From: Acinetobacter chengduensis
Lineage (GTDB): Bacteria > Pseudomonadota > Gammaproteobacteria > Pseudomonadales > Moraxellaceae
NCBI RefSeq assembly: GCF_003664645.1
Contig: NZ_RCHC01000018.1
Coordinates: forward strand, 1 to 64,000
Direction of reading: 5' to 3'
DNA length: 64,000 nt
Under the pieces are notes generated by a model, which saw only the letters and a program-made list of their open reading frames with translations, made no database searches and had not been told where the DNA came from. Shown here one piece after another: positions 21,050 to 28,688 of this stretch. The translations under genes and the position numbers were made by a program. Each line of letters opens with the position of its first letter. Within the stretch, counting starts at the first letter, position 1.

Positions 21050-21870
21050 GCGTTATTCGCTTATACACAGAAGCCGAGTTTGAAGTGAAAGCACAGCAGT
21101 TCTCTGCTGTGCTTTCTTCACGTGGTGTAGATGTAAATATTGAGCTGACAGAAAAGCTCAATGCACGATTTTTTAGACAACATCCAGATTTGGCTTTATG
21201 TGTAGATGCTGACGGCCTCTGGCTATGTGCTAATGGCATGAAAATGCAACCCGATTGGAAGGCGGAATCTGGACGTTTAAAACGTGCGTCGTTGAAGTCT
21301 GAAATGATTGCTCGTGCATGTAATTTGTCTGAAAAGCCTCGCTTAATTGATGCAACAGCAGGCCTTGGGCACGACAGTTTGTTAATGGCACATTTAGGTG
21401 CAAATGTGACCTTGGTTGAACGTCATCCCATATTATTTACACTGCTGGAAGATACACAGCAACGTGCCCTGTTGGATCCTTTCCTAAAGAGCACCGTACA
21501 AAGAATTACATTGGTCTTTTCTGACTCGGCAGATTTTTTGCAACAGCAAGCGACAACACAGCAATTATATGATGTGGTGTATTTAGACCCGATGTTTCCA
21601 CAGCGTGACCAAAACCAGCAAGCCATCAAAAAGCAAGCACAAGTGAAAAAACAAATGCAGTTATTGCACATGCTTTTGCCTGAAGATGGTGAAATGGATT
21701 TAGGCGACAACCTTTTGGCATTAGCACAAAAAGTCGCGAAGCGAGTGGTGGTGAAGCGACCTCGCTTGGCTGTGTTTTTAGCAGATCAAGTGCCGAATCA
21801 TCAATGGCAAGGAGATGCTTGTCGTTTTGATGCCTACTTCCAGCTCGAACATGAGACTAAAGTTTCATAA
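21043..21870 (+). CDS. rsmJ: 16S rRNA (guanine1516-N2)-methyltransferase RsmJ
   Basis: SAM-dependent rRNA methyltransferase of 275 residues. SAM-binding motif [19 protein letters not shown], acidic loop VTLVERHP, and catalytic motif DPMFPQR (the RsmJ DPM-P variant) are visible. The in-frame opening extends upstream into uppP, but ATG 21043, overlapping the uppP stop, gives the standard N-terminus [13 protein letters not shown]. Translational coupling with uppP is likely. Confidence 0.92.
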   Translation: MVSVIRLYTEAEFEVKAQQFSAVLSSRGVDVNIELTEKLNARFFRQHPDLALCVDADGLWLCANGMKMQPDWKAESGRLKRASLKSEMIARACNLSEKPRLIDATAGLGHDSLLMAHLGANVTLVERHPILFTLLEDTQQRALLDPFLKSTVQRITLVFSDSADFLQQQATTQQLYDVVYLDPMFPQRDQNQQAIKKQAQVKKQMQLLHMLLPEDGEMDLGDNLLALAQKVAKRVVVKRPRLAVFLADQVPNHQWQGDACRFDAYFQLEHETKVS

Positions 21871-21986
21871 TTGCTGTAAAAAACACCAAAGATTTGCTAT
21901 ATATTTGAAAAATAGCATTGATTAAAACCACATCAGGCATAAACTTACAAAGCAAATTAGCGAGCCACAGCTGCCTCTGAATTTCT

Positions 21987-23390
21987 ATGATTGACTTCAA
22001 ACCCTCCATTAACTTTTGGCATGATTTTAAAAGCAACCAAACTGCAGGTATGTGGCTGTTTCTCGGTTCGAGAGGCTCCCTTCAGATTGTTCGCCCATCA
22101 ATTATGCAACTGGTGTTTTGGGGGATTTTAGGAGGCTGTGCCAATAGCTTATTTAGCTGGTTAAGCAGTGGTCAAGCAGGGGTATTTAACCCGCAAGGTT
22201 TAATCAGTTATGCACTTTGGCCCTTTATTGCTTTAATCGTTGGTATTTTCTTATCGCAACGTATTAACAATCCACGTTTAATGCTGGTACCCGCATTATT
22301 GTGGTTAGTGTTAGATACGCACATTATGATGTTCCAGTGCTTGATCCAATTTATGGGGGATCAAGACTATCTGCCGTATATTTTGTATGACTATATTCCG
22401 ACCTTATTTATAGGTCTGTTTGTTTGGCAAAGTTTGGCTGTGGTGTGGGTATTTTCACGTGAGTTGAAATGGCCGTGGTGGGAGCGTGCGCTGATTATGT
22501 TAGCGACGCTATTTACTTTGGTTGTTTGGCAAATGTCGGTCAAAGACCAGCCGATTTGGAAGGTTGAAGAGTTACCGCCTGTATTTGCAGAAGATGCATT
22601 TTATGCACAAAGCCGATTACTGAATAAATCGTTAGACGCTGTTCAATATGGCGAATTTGCCCAGTCGCATTGGTACTTTTTAGGTGTGGCAGGTGCAAGC
22701 TATCAAGATGTATTTATGTATGAAATCGAACGTATTAAAGAACAGTTTGATACTCGATTTGGTACTTTTGGGCGTTCGGTTGAGTTAATTAACCATCCTG
22801 CAACGCGCACAGAAATTCCAATTGCTTCTAAAACCAGTATGGAGCTTGCATTACGCCGTATTGGTCAGCAGATGAATCGTGAAAGCGATGTACTATTTTT
22901 ATACATGACCTCGCATGGTTTACCTAATGTATTTGAAATGGAAAATGCACCATTGGACTTGGCTCAAGTCGATCCAAAATGGTTGCGTGAGACTTTGGAT
23001 GCATCGGGGATACGTTGGCGAGTGATTGTGATTTCATCGTGTTACTCAGGTAGTTTTGTACCTGCACTTCAAGATGAAAATACGCTCATTATTACGGCTT
23101 CAGCAGCAGATCGACAGTCATTTGGCTGTTCAAGTGAATCTGATTATACTTATTTTGGCCGTGCTTTCTTTGATCAAGCCATGCGCGAACAAACTTCAAT
23201 TCAAGGTGCATTTAACCAAGCCAAAGACACCGTGGCGAAATGGGAAAATGCACAAGGTTTCGAGCCTTCTGAGCCACAATGGTCAATTGGTAAAAATATG
23301 CAGTTTATGTTGCCACAACTTGAGCAACGCCTATTTCCACCTGCAACGACTACACCAGCACAGCAAGAGTCCATTCAAGCCAAGCTTTAA
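21987..23390 (+). CDS. Membrane-bound C13 (legumain-like) cysteine peptidase
   Basis: 467-residue protein with an N-terminal membrane domain (predicted helices near residues 40-60, 71-90, 98-118, 133-155 and 167-183) and a C-terminal clan CD peptidase domain. The catalytic His310 lies in LFLYMTSHGLPN and Cys352 in IVISSCYSGSFVPA, with the following ITASAADRQSFGC typical of the bacterial C13 family (caspase/legumain fold, related to GPI transamidase Gpi8). Substrate and biological role are unknown. It stands alone, 116 bp after rsmJ and 30 bp before fghA. The membrane anchoring suggests activity at the cell envelope, but the topology side was not determined. Confidence 0.85.
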   Translation: MIDFKPSINFWHDFKSNQTAGMWLFLGSRGSLQIVRPSIMQLVFWGILGGCANSLFSWLSSGQAGVFNPQGLISYALWPFIALIVGIFLSQRINNPRLMLVPALLWLVLDTHIMMFQCLIQFMGDQDYLPYILYDYIPTLFIGLFVWQSLAVVWVFSRELKWPWWERALIMLATLFTLVVWQMSVKDQPIWKVEELPPVFAEDAFYAQSRLLNKSLDAVQYGEFAQSHWYFLGVAGASYQDVFMYEIERIKEQFDTRFGTFGRSVELINHPATRTEIPIASKTSMELALRRIGQQMNRESDVLFLYMTSHGLPNVFEMENAPLDLAQVDPKWLRETLDASGIRWRVIVISSCYSGSFVPALQDENTLIITASAADRQSFGCSSESDYTYFGRAFFDQAMREQTSIQGAFNQAKDTVAKWENAQGFEPSEPQWSIGKNMQFMLPQLEQRLFPPATTTPAQQESIQAKL

Positions 23391-23420
23391 TTTAGCCATC
23401 TAATGCATAAAGGAAGAAAC

Positions 23421-24254
23421 ATGAACCTTATACAATCGAATCAATGTTTCCAAGGTGAGCAACGAATTTATAGCATTGAATCGAATGCTCTAAAAACTAC
23501 GAGCCGTTTTGGTATTTTTCTTCCTGCACAGGCTTTGGCGGGTCAAGCATGCCCAGCATTATTTTATTTGGCGGGTTTAACTTGTACTGAAGAAACCTTT
23601 GCTATTAAAGCGCATGCGCAGCGCATGGCTGCAGCGCTAGGCTTGATTTTAATTAGCTCAGATACATCACCAAGAGGTGATGAAGTTACAAAAGGCGATC
23701 ATTGGGACATCGGTCAGGGTGCTGGTTTTTATATCAATGCGACTCAAGCACCGTGGGCAGAACATTTTCAAATGGAAAGCTTTGTAGCAGACGAATTATA
23801 TGCGTTGATCACACAAGAATTCCCTGTGGCTACAGGTCAAGTCGGCATATTTGGCCACAGTATGGGTGGCCATGGTGCTCTGACCTTAGCACTAAAATAT
23901 CCTGAAAAGTTTAAATCAGTTTCTGCATTCGCACCTATTTGTGCACCTAGCCAATGTCCTTGGGGTGAAAAAGCATTTTCGGCCTATTTGGGCACAAATA
24001 AAGACACATGGCTTGCACATGATGCAACGGCACTGATTGAAGCTAAAGGTGCATTGTTTAGCGATATTTTAATTGATCAAGGTTTGCAAGATCAGTTTTA
24101 TAGCCAATTAAATCCAGCGTTATTCAGTCAGGCATGTGCAAAGGTTGGACAGACGCTTAGCTTACGTGAGCATGCGGGCTATGATCACGGGTATTATTTT
24201 ATTCAAAGCTTCATAGATGAACATTTACAGTTTCATGCTGTACAACTACAGTGA
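23421..24254 (+). CDS. fghA: S-formylglutathione hydrolase
   Basis: Esterase-D-family alpha/beta hydrolase that releases formate from S-formylglutathione in formaldehyde detoxification. The 277-residue product has the nucleophile Ser147 in FGHSMGGHGAL, the family segment LFYLAGLTCTEETF and the His in AGYDHGYYFIQSF. AAGGAAG at 23410-23416 supports ATG 23421 instead of ATG 23403. The usual partner, glutathione-dependent formaldehyde dehydrogenase, is not adjacent. Confidence 0.93.
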   Translation: MNLIQSNQCFQGEQRIYSIESNALKTTSRFGIFLPAQALAGQACPALFYLAGLTCTEETFAIKAHAQRMAAALGLILISSDTSPRGDEVTKGDHWDIGQGAGFYINATQAPWAEHFQMESFVADELYALITQEFPVATGQVGIFGHSMGGHGALTLALKYPEKFKSVSAFAPICAPSQCPWGEKAFSAYLGTNKDTWLAHDATALIEAKGALFSDILIDQGLQDQFYSQLNPALFSQACAKVGQTLSLREHAGYDHGYYFIQSFIDEHLQFHAVQLQ

Positions 24255-24268
24255 TGTAATTCAAAACA

Positions 24269-24296
24269 AAAGCCAGACATACAGTCTGGCTTTTTT
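24269..24296 (+). terminator. Terminator after fghA
   Basis: 10-bp stem AAAGCCAGAC (24269-24278) with GTCTGGCTTT (24284-24293), followed by T residues. Confidence 0.85.
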
Positions 24297-24336
24297 CATG
24301 TATCTAAATCAGCATCAGGGCTGATCGAGCAAGAGC

Positions 24337-24624
24337 TTAAGAATGAAGCCAATTTGCATGCAGGCTTTCTTGTCCCATTCGGATAAGATGATCCAGTACA
24401 ACATTTTCTAAGCGCTCAAGATCAACATTTTCTTCTTTAGGCTGAATACGTACTTTAAGGATGCCAGCTTCGGGTTGGAGAAAAATTGTAGCTGTAGGCA
24501 TAAAAATACTGAATAGCTCCGCTTCTTCAGTAGTTTCAAACTTATGTTTCCAATGATTTAGCAATCGTTTTGCGATTCGTGCTGGTTGTGCAGATACAAT
24601 CTTCGCTTCAGAATATTGATGCAT
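24337..24624 (-). CDS. DUF2218-domain protein
   Basis: 95-residue cytoplasmic protein whose whole length matches the DUF2218 pattern: an N-terminal basic helix containing ARIAKRLLNHWKHKF, a central GILKVRIQPKE strand and a C-terminal helix with LDHLIRMGQ. The biochemical role is unknown. In other bacteria such genes are often near iron-uptake genes, and a weak Fur-like sequence lies upstream (24665-24683). It is convergent with fghA. Confidence 0.8.
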   Translation of the reverse strand: MHQYSEAKIVSAQPARIAKRLLNHWKHKFETTEEAELFSIFMPTATIFLQPEAGILKVRIQPKEENVDLERLENVVLDHLIRMGQESLHANWLHS

Positions 24625-24664
24625 TTTAAAACTCTACAGATTAGGTAGATGATATTAATGAATA

Positions 24665-24683
24665 GTAATTGATTCTCATTTAT
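24665..24683. promoter_or_regulatory. Possible Fur box upstream of the DUF2218 gene
   Basis: GTAATTGATTCTCATTTAT matches the 19-bp Fur consensus at about 11 positions, best in the GATTCTCATT core. It lies 41 bp upstream of the minus-strand start codon. The match is marginal. Confidence 0.3.
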
Positions 24684-24758
24684 TATTGTAGCGTTAATTT
24701 TCAACACAGCGTTTTATTCATGCGATTTTGTTAGAGTAAGGCGATGGAAAGCAGCTTT

Positions 24759-24767
24759 TGCTATAAT
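24759..24767 (+). promoter_or_regulatory. Extended -10 promoter element for rpe
   Basis: TGC followed by a perfect TATAAT, 36 bp before the rpe start codon. No good -35 is seen, as is common for extended -10 promoters. Confidence 0.55.
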
Positions 24768-24802
24768 AAAGATCGTGAGATTTATATAAGCCAGGTTTTT
24801 CC

Positions 24803-25489
24803 ATGTCCAAGCCATTTTTAATTGCACCTTCTATTTTATCTGCAGACTTTGCTCGCTTAGGTGAGGAAGTTGAAAATGTACTCGCTGCAGGTGCAGATGT
24901 TGTTCATTTTGATGTGATGGACAACCATTATGTACCCAACCTAACATTTGGTGCAGGTGTGTGTAAGGCACTCAAAAAATATGGCATTCAAGCGCCAATC
25001 GACGTGCATTTAATGGTTTCACCAGTAGATCGTATGATTGGTGATTTCTTAGAAGCTGGTGCGGACATTATTACTTTCCACCCAGAAGCTAGCGATCATA
25101 TTGACCGTTCTTTGCAGTTGATCAAGTCGGGTGGTGCAAAGGCTGGTTTAGTGTTTAACCCTGCAACGCCTTTACATTATTTGGATTATGTACTCGACAA
25201 AGTTGACCAAGTGCTGTTGATGAGTGTGAACCCAGGTTTTGGCGGTCAAAAATTCATTCCAATGACGTTGGAAAAATTACGCCAAGCACGAAAAATTATT
25301 GATGCCTCTGGCCGAGACATTCGCTTAGAAGTGGATGGCGGTGTTACACCAGCAAACATTCGTGAAATTGCTGAAGCTGGTGCGGATATGTTTGTGGCGG
25401 GTTCTGCAATCTTTGGTAAGCCAGATTATAAAGCTGTGATTGATGAAATGCGTTTAGAGTTAGCACAAGCAGGTTCAGTTCAGGTATAA
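24803..25489 (+). CDS. rpe: Ribulose-phosphate 3-epimerase
   Basis: Interconverts ribulose 5-phosphate and xylulose 5-phosphate in the pentose phosphate pathway. The 228-residue TIM barrel shows all landmarks: [16 protein letters not shown], the metal site [31 protein letters not shown], and the catalytic Asp in LEVDGGV. A repeat array starts about 27 bp after the stop codon. Confidence 0.97.
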   Translation: MSKPFLIAPSILSADFARLGEEVENVLAAGADVVHFDVMDNHYVPNLTFGAGVCKALKKYGIQAPIDVHLMVSPVDRMIGDFLEAGADIITFHPEASDHIDRSLQLIKSGGAKAGLVFNPATPLHYLDYVLDKVDQVLLMSVNPGFGGQKFIPMTLEKLRQARKIIDASGRDIRLEVDGGVTPANIREIAEAGADMFVAGSAIFGKPDYKAVIDEMRLELAQAGSVQV

Positions 25490-25516
25490 GATTTTCCACT
25501 TAATCCACATTGTCTT

Positions 25517-25576
25517 GTGGATAACTTTATGGATATCTGTGTAGATAACTAGGTGGATAACTCAGTGGATAATTTG
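25517..25576 (+). repeat. Five tandem 12-bp units with DnaA-box-like cores
   Basis: The tetramer GATA occurs at 25520, 25532, 25544, 25556 and 25568, exactly 12 bp apart. The units read GTGGATAACTTT, ATGGATATCTGT, GTAGATAACTAG, GTGGATAACTCA and GTGGATAATTTG. The first overlaps a perfect DnaA box, TGTGGATAA (25516-25524). Three others give 9-mers with one mismatch. Confidence 0.85.
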
Positions 25577-25625
25577 TTTAATTAATAAGCGTTTAAAGCT
25601 CAATGGTTTAGTAATTAGACAAATA

Positions 25626-25663
25626 ATGTATAAAAATGACTCAACTGAGTCCTTTTTATACAT
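25626..25663 (+). terminator. Extended hairpin, probable rpe terminator
   Basis: ATGTATAAAAA (25626-25636) pairs with TTTTTATACAT (25653-25663), and GACTCA (25638-25643) with TGAGTC (25646-25651), leaving one mismatch. It can terminate in either direction. Confidence 0.7.
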
Positions 25664-25897
25664 CTGAAGTCTTTAAAAATATGGGCTTTTATTAATCTGG
25701 TGTTTAAAAAGTAGCTGTTTAAAAAATAACTTTATTGTTTTAATCAGAGCAAATTTTAAGAAATAGAATTGATTAAATTAAATTTAAAAAACTGTGTATA
25801 ACCCATAAAGAACAGGTTTTGCTTTATGTGGATTATTCGGGATAGAATGGGCTAGGTTGAAAGTAAATCTTGTGTGTCACGCAAGGTGAATTAGACA

Positions 25898-26467
25898 TTG
25901 GGGTTGAGCAGGGTGCTTCATTTTTTGTATCGACATTGTGTATTTGTCACGTTGATGGCTTTTGTCATCAGCTGGAGCAGTGCCGTGTCTGCAAAGCAAA
26001 TCCCGATGCAATATCTAATGTCTATTGATAAGATCGCTCTAAATACACATAAGGTTGATCCGAAAACAAATCCTGCAAATGTTGACGCTGAATTGGTACA
26101 GCCAGTAGCTGATCATGGCTCAGTGCATCAGATATCACAGGCTCAGCAACACCTGACTGAGCATGTCGCATCGAGCATGTCTATGTCGGATTGTCATCAG
26201 CAATCGAGTCAGTCATCTCACACTGGTGCGACCAAGGCAATGCCACTGACACATTGTGATTTATCAAATACTACGCTTAAACATAAAGATGATTGCCAAG
26301 TCTGTGAGCAATGGCATTGTCAAATGATGCTGGTTGCAGTTGAATTGGTGCCCAATGAATGGCTCAAACCACTTTCAGTGACTTTTAAATCCTCCCTTAT
26401 CAGCCCTTATGCTGCACAGCATTTACAGGGCTATTGGCAAGAAATTTTACGTCCTCCTAAAGCTTAA
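25898..26467 (+). CDS. Cys/His-rich exported protein at head of copper operon
   Basis: 189-residue protein not recognised as a named family. It has a hydrophobic N-terminal segment (FVTLMAFVISWSSAVSA) that could be a signal peptide or anchor. A His/Ser/Gln-rich middle follows, then a potential metal site DCQVCEQWHCQ near residues 137-147. Its position before copA parallels copL of Xanthomonas, a Cys-rich copper-responsive leader gene, but similarity beyond composition is not shown. The TTG start at 25898 has AAGGTGA at 25883-25889; a GTG at 25913 is the alternative. It is 45 bp from copA. Confidence 0.7.
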   Translation: MGLSRVLHFLYRHCVFVTLMAFVISWSSAVSAKQIPMQYLMSIDKIALNTHKVDPKTNPANVDAELVQPVADHGSVHQISQAQQHLTEHVASSMSMSDCHQQSSQSSHTGATKAMPLTHCDLSNTTLKHKDDCQVCEQWHCQMMLVAVELVPNEWLKPLSVTFKSSLISPYAAQHLQGYWQEILRPPKA

Positions 26468-26512
26468 TCTTGATTTAAAACGCATTTTCGCAATTTAAAC
26501 AAAGGTTAAGTT

Positions 26513-28363
26513 ATGTCTACAGTATTTAAATACCTCATGCTAGGGTCTTGTCTTAGCATATCCGTAGGATCGTATGCAGCGGTCAAAGAATATCAGCTCA
26601 ATATTGATGAGCAATGGGTTAATGTAACGGGCAAGCCTGTAAAACGCATTACCGTCAATGGCCAATTTCCTGCGCCACAGCTCGAATTTGAAGAAGGCGA
26701 TGAGGCTGTTATTCGTGTGAAGAATCATTTGAAAACACAGGATTCATCTATTCATTGGCATGGGCTTTTACTGCCTGGCTTGATGGATGGTGTGCCGGGG
26801 TTCAATGGTTTTACTGGAATTTCTCCCAACAAAGAATTTGTCTATAAATTTAAAGTACGCCAAAGTGGCACTTACTGGTATCACGCTCACTCTAAGGGCC
26901 AAGAACAAGACGGCTTGTATGGGCCTTTGGTGATTTATCCAAAAGGCAAAAAGCCCTTGACTAGTCATGAGCAAACGCAACGTGATTATGTGGTCATGCT
27001 GTCCGATTTTCATGAAAAAACCAGTGCAGAATTACAAAAAAATCTAAAAATTTCCGCTGAGTACTATCAAAATCAACGTGAAACACTGTCCGATGTGTGG
27101 AAGCAGGTTAAACGTGATGGTGTAAAAGCGACATGGTCTGATCGAAAAATGTGGAATCAGATGCGAATGCTTAAAACGGATTTGTCTGATGTCACGGGCT
27201 ATACCTTTTTAGTGAATGGTAAAACGCCTGAACAAAACTGGACTGGAATGTTTAAGCCCAATGAGAAAGTTCGTTTACGTTTTATTAATGCCTCAGCCAT
27301 GTCATTTTTTGATGTACGAATACCGAATTTAACGATGTCCGTTGTCAGTGCTGATGGCCAAGCGGTAAAACCAGTCAATGTAGATGAATTTCGTATTGGG
27401 ACAGCAGAAACTTATGACGTAATTGTGCAACCCAAATCAGCACATTATCAAATTGAAGCGGAGTCGATTGATCGTTCAGGTTTTGCGGTAGGAACATTGC
27501 GTAATGAGTTAAGTCCAATCATGCAGGGCATTCATTTGCCTCAAGCTCGTCCTCGTGCCTTGTTAAATATGGACGATATGGGACATGGATCTTCTGATCA
27601 TGGTGCGATGGATCATTCCCAAATGAATCATGACGCAATGCCTGCGATGGATCATTCCCAAATGAATCATGATGCAATGCCTGCAATAGATCATTCTCAA
27701 ATGAATCATGATGCAATGTCTACGATGGATCATTCCCAAATGAATCACGATGCAGTGCCTACGATGGATCATTCCCAAATGAATCATGCTTCGTCTGAAA
27801 CAGCACAAAGTACAGCACCTGTGTATGGCTGGGCTAATGCATCTACACCCAAAGGAGATAAGGCATTACAGTACAGTGATCTTAAATCTTTAAATCCGCA
27901 GGCGGATACCCGAGAACCTACGAGTGAATTGGTGATTCATCTTGGAGGCACTATGGAGCGCTATATTTGGACCATCAATGGTAAAAAATTTAGCGATGCT
28001 GAGCCGTTAAAGGTGAAATATGGCGAACGAATTCGGGTGAAATTTGTCAATGACAGCATGATGGCGCATCCAATGCATTTACATGGCATGTTTATGCAAT
28101 TGGAAAATGGCCAAGTTGCATCTGATATGCCCAATAAGCACACGATTATTGTGCCACCCGCAAAAACAGTCACTGCACTACTTACCGCAGATGAATTGGG
28201 AGAGTGGGCAATTCACTGTCATCTGCTTTATCACATGAGTGCAGGCATGATGAGTAAATTGATCGTTGCTAACGTGACAGACGCAAATGTGTCAACTTCA
28301 GCGCTACAAGCTCAACCTACCGTACCAGCGACATCACAAGGAGATGCACATGCGCACCATTAA
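26513..28363 (+). CDS. copA: Copper-resistance multicopper oxidase CopA
   Basis: Periplasmic oxidase that detoxifies Cu(I), 616 residues. The four copper-ligand motifs are present: IHWHGLLLPG, WYHAHSKGQ, HPMHLHGM and HCHLLYHMSAGM. Residues 366-426 carry five copies of a 13-residue Met/His repeat (MDHSQMNHDAMPA-like), a probable Cu(I)-binding region. The N-terminus MSTVFKYLMLGSCLSISVGSYA looks like a Sec signal with no twin-arginine motif, unlike classical CopA proteins exported folded by Tat. It overlaps the next small gene by 14 bp. Confidence 0.95.
   Translation: MSTVFKYLMLGSCLSISVGSYAAVKEYQLNIDEQWVNVTGKPVKRITVNGQFPAPQLEFEEGDEAVIRVKNHLKTQDSSIHWHGLLLPGLMDGVPGFNGFTGISPNKEFVYKFKVRQSGTYWYHAHSKGQEQDGLYGPLVIYPKGKKPLTSHEQTQRDYVVMLSDFHEKTSAELQKNLKISAEYYQNQRETLSDVWKQVKRDGVKATWSDRKMWNQMRMLKTDLSDVTGYTFLVNGKTPEQNWTGMFKPNEKVRLRFINASAMSFFDVRIPNLTMSVVSADGQAVKPVNVDEFRIGTAETYDVIVQPKSAHYQIEAESIDRSGFAVGTLRNELSPIMQGIHLPQARPRALLNMDDMGHGSSDHGAMDHSQMNHDAMPAMDHSQMNHDAMPAIDHSQMNHDAMSTMDHSQMNHDAVPTMDHSQMNHASSETAQSTAPVYGWANASTPKGDKALQYSDLKSLNPQADTREPTSELVIHLGGTMERYIWTINGKKFSDAEPLKVKYGERIRVKFVNDSMMAHPMHLHGMFMQLENGQVASDMPNKHTIIVPPAKTVTALLTADELGEWAIHCHLLYHMSAGMMSKLIVANVTDANVSTSALQAQPTVPATSQGDAHAHH
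27608..27790 (+). repeat. 39-bp tandem repeats inside copA
   Basis: Four full 39-bp units begin at 27608, 27647, 27686 and 27725, plus a partial unit 27764-27790, all in frame. Each encodes a Met/His-rich 13-mer. Near identity makes copy-number change by slippage or recombination plausible. Confidence 0.9.
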
Positions 28364-28688
28364 TTCGCGTTTCTCACAGGTCGCTGGTGTATTGGTGATG
28401 GCTATGAGTAGTGGACTTGCAATGGCTCAGACACAAGTACAGTCAAAGGACCAATCATTTGATATGGCTTCTATGGATCATGCACATACGTCGCATCAGG
28501 ACATGCCAGCGCATTCAATGCCACATACAGACATGATGCATCAACAGGTTGAGCAAAAACCACAGCATGCAGATAAACAAAAGCCACAGCCTTGTCAGGA
28601 TCAATCTGTTCAGCAAGTGCAAAAGCCACAATGCAAAAATGCTTCAACACATTCAACCGAGAAGGAGAAGATGCATGTACAACATTAA
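28350..28688 (+). CDS. Small exported Met/His-rich copper-operon protein
   Basis: 112-residue protein with a Sec signal peptide (about residues 1-26, cleavage at AMAQ). The mature part is rich in Met, His, Gln and Lys (SMDHAHTSHQDM, SMPHTDMMHQQ) with only two Cys. It resembles a periplasmic Cu(I)-binding peptide, but no family was recognised. AAGGAG at 28338-28343 places the start at ATG 28350, inside the 3' end of copA. Its end overlaps copB by 14 bp, so copA, this gene and copB are translationally linked. Confidence 0.75.
   Translation: MRTINSRFSQVAGVLVMAMSSGLAMAQTQVQSKDQSFDMASMDHAHTSHQDMPAHSMPHTDMMHQQVEQKPQHADKQKPQPCQDQSVQQVQKPQCKNASTHSTEKEKMHVQH

Larger units (their letters stand above)
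25490..25897. other. Long intergenic region after rpe with origin-like features
   Basis: No gene fits here. In order it holds a DnaA-box-like 9-mer in the opposite orientation (TAATCCACA, 25501-25509), the 12-bp tandem array (25517-25576), a long hairpin (25626-25663), about 120 bp of very A/T-rich DNA, TGTGTATAA (25793-25801), an inverted repeat CATAAAG/CTTTATG (25804-25810 and 25822-25828) and TGTGGATTA (25827-25835). The promoter of the copper operon presumably lies in its right part. Confidence 0.6.

Noticed and set aside
25490..25897. True chromosomal oriC
   Set aside because: No dnaA, dnaN or rpmH nearby, where Acinetobacter origins lie. Kept as a DnaA-box-like array instead.
27608..27790. 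CRISPR-like array
   Set aside because: Units are contiguous, without spacers, in frame, and encode a protein repeat.
27519..27808. Two antisense open frames with internal repeats opposite copA
   Set aside because: They are reverse readings of the 39-bp repeats inside copA.
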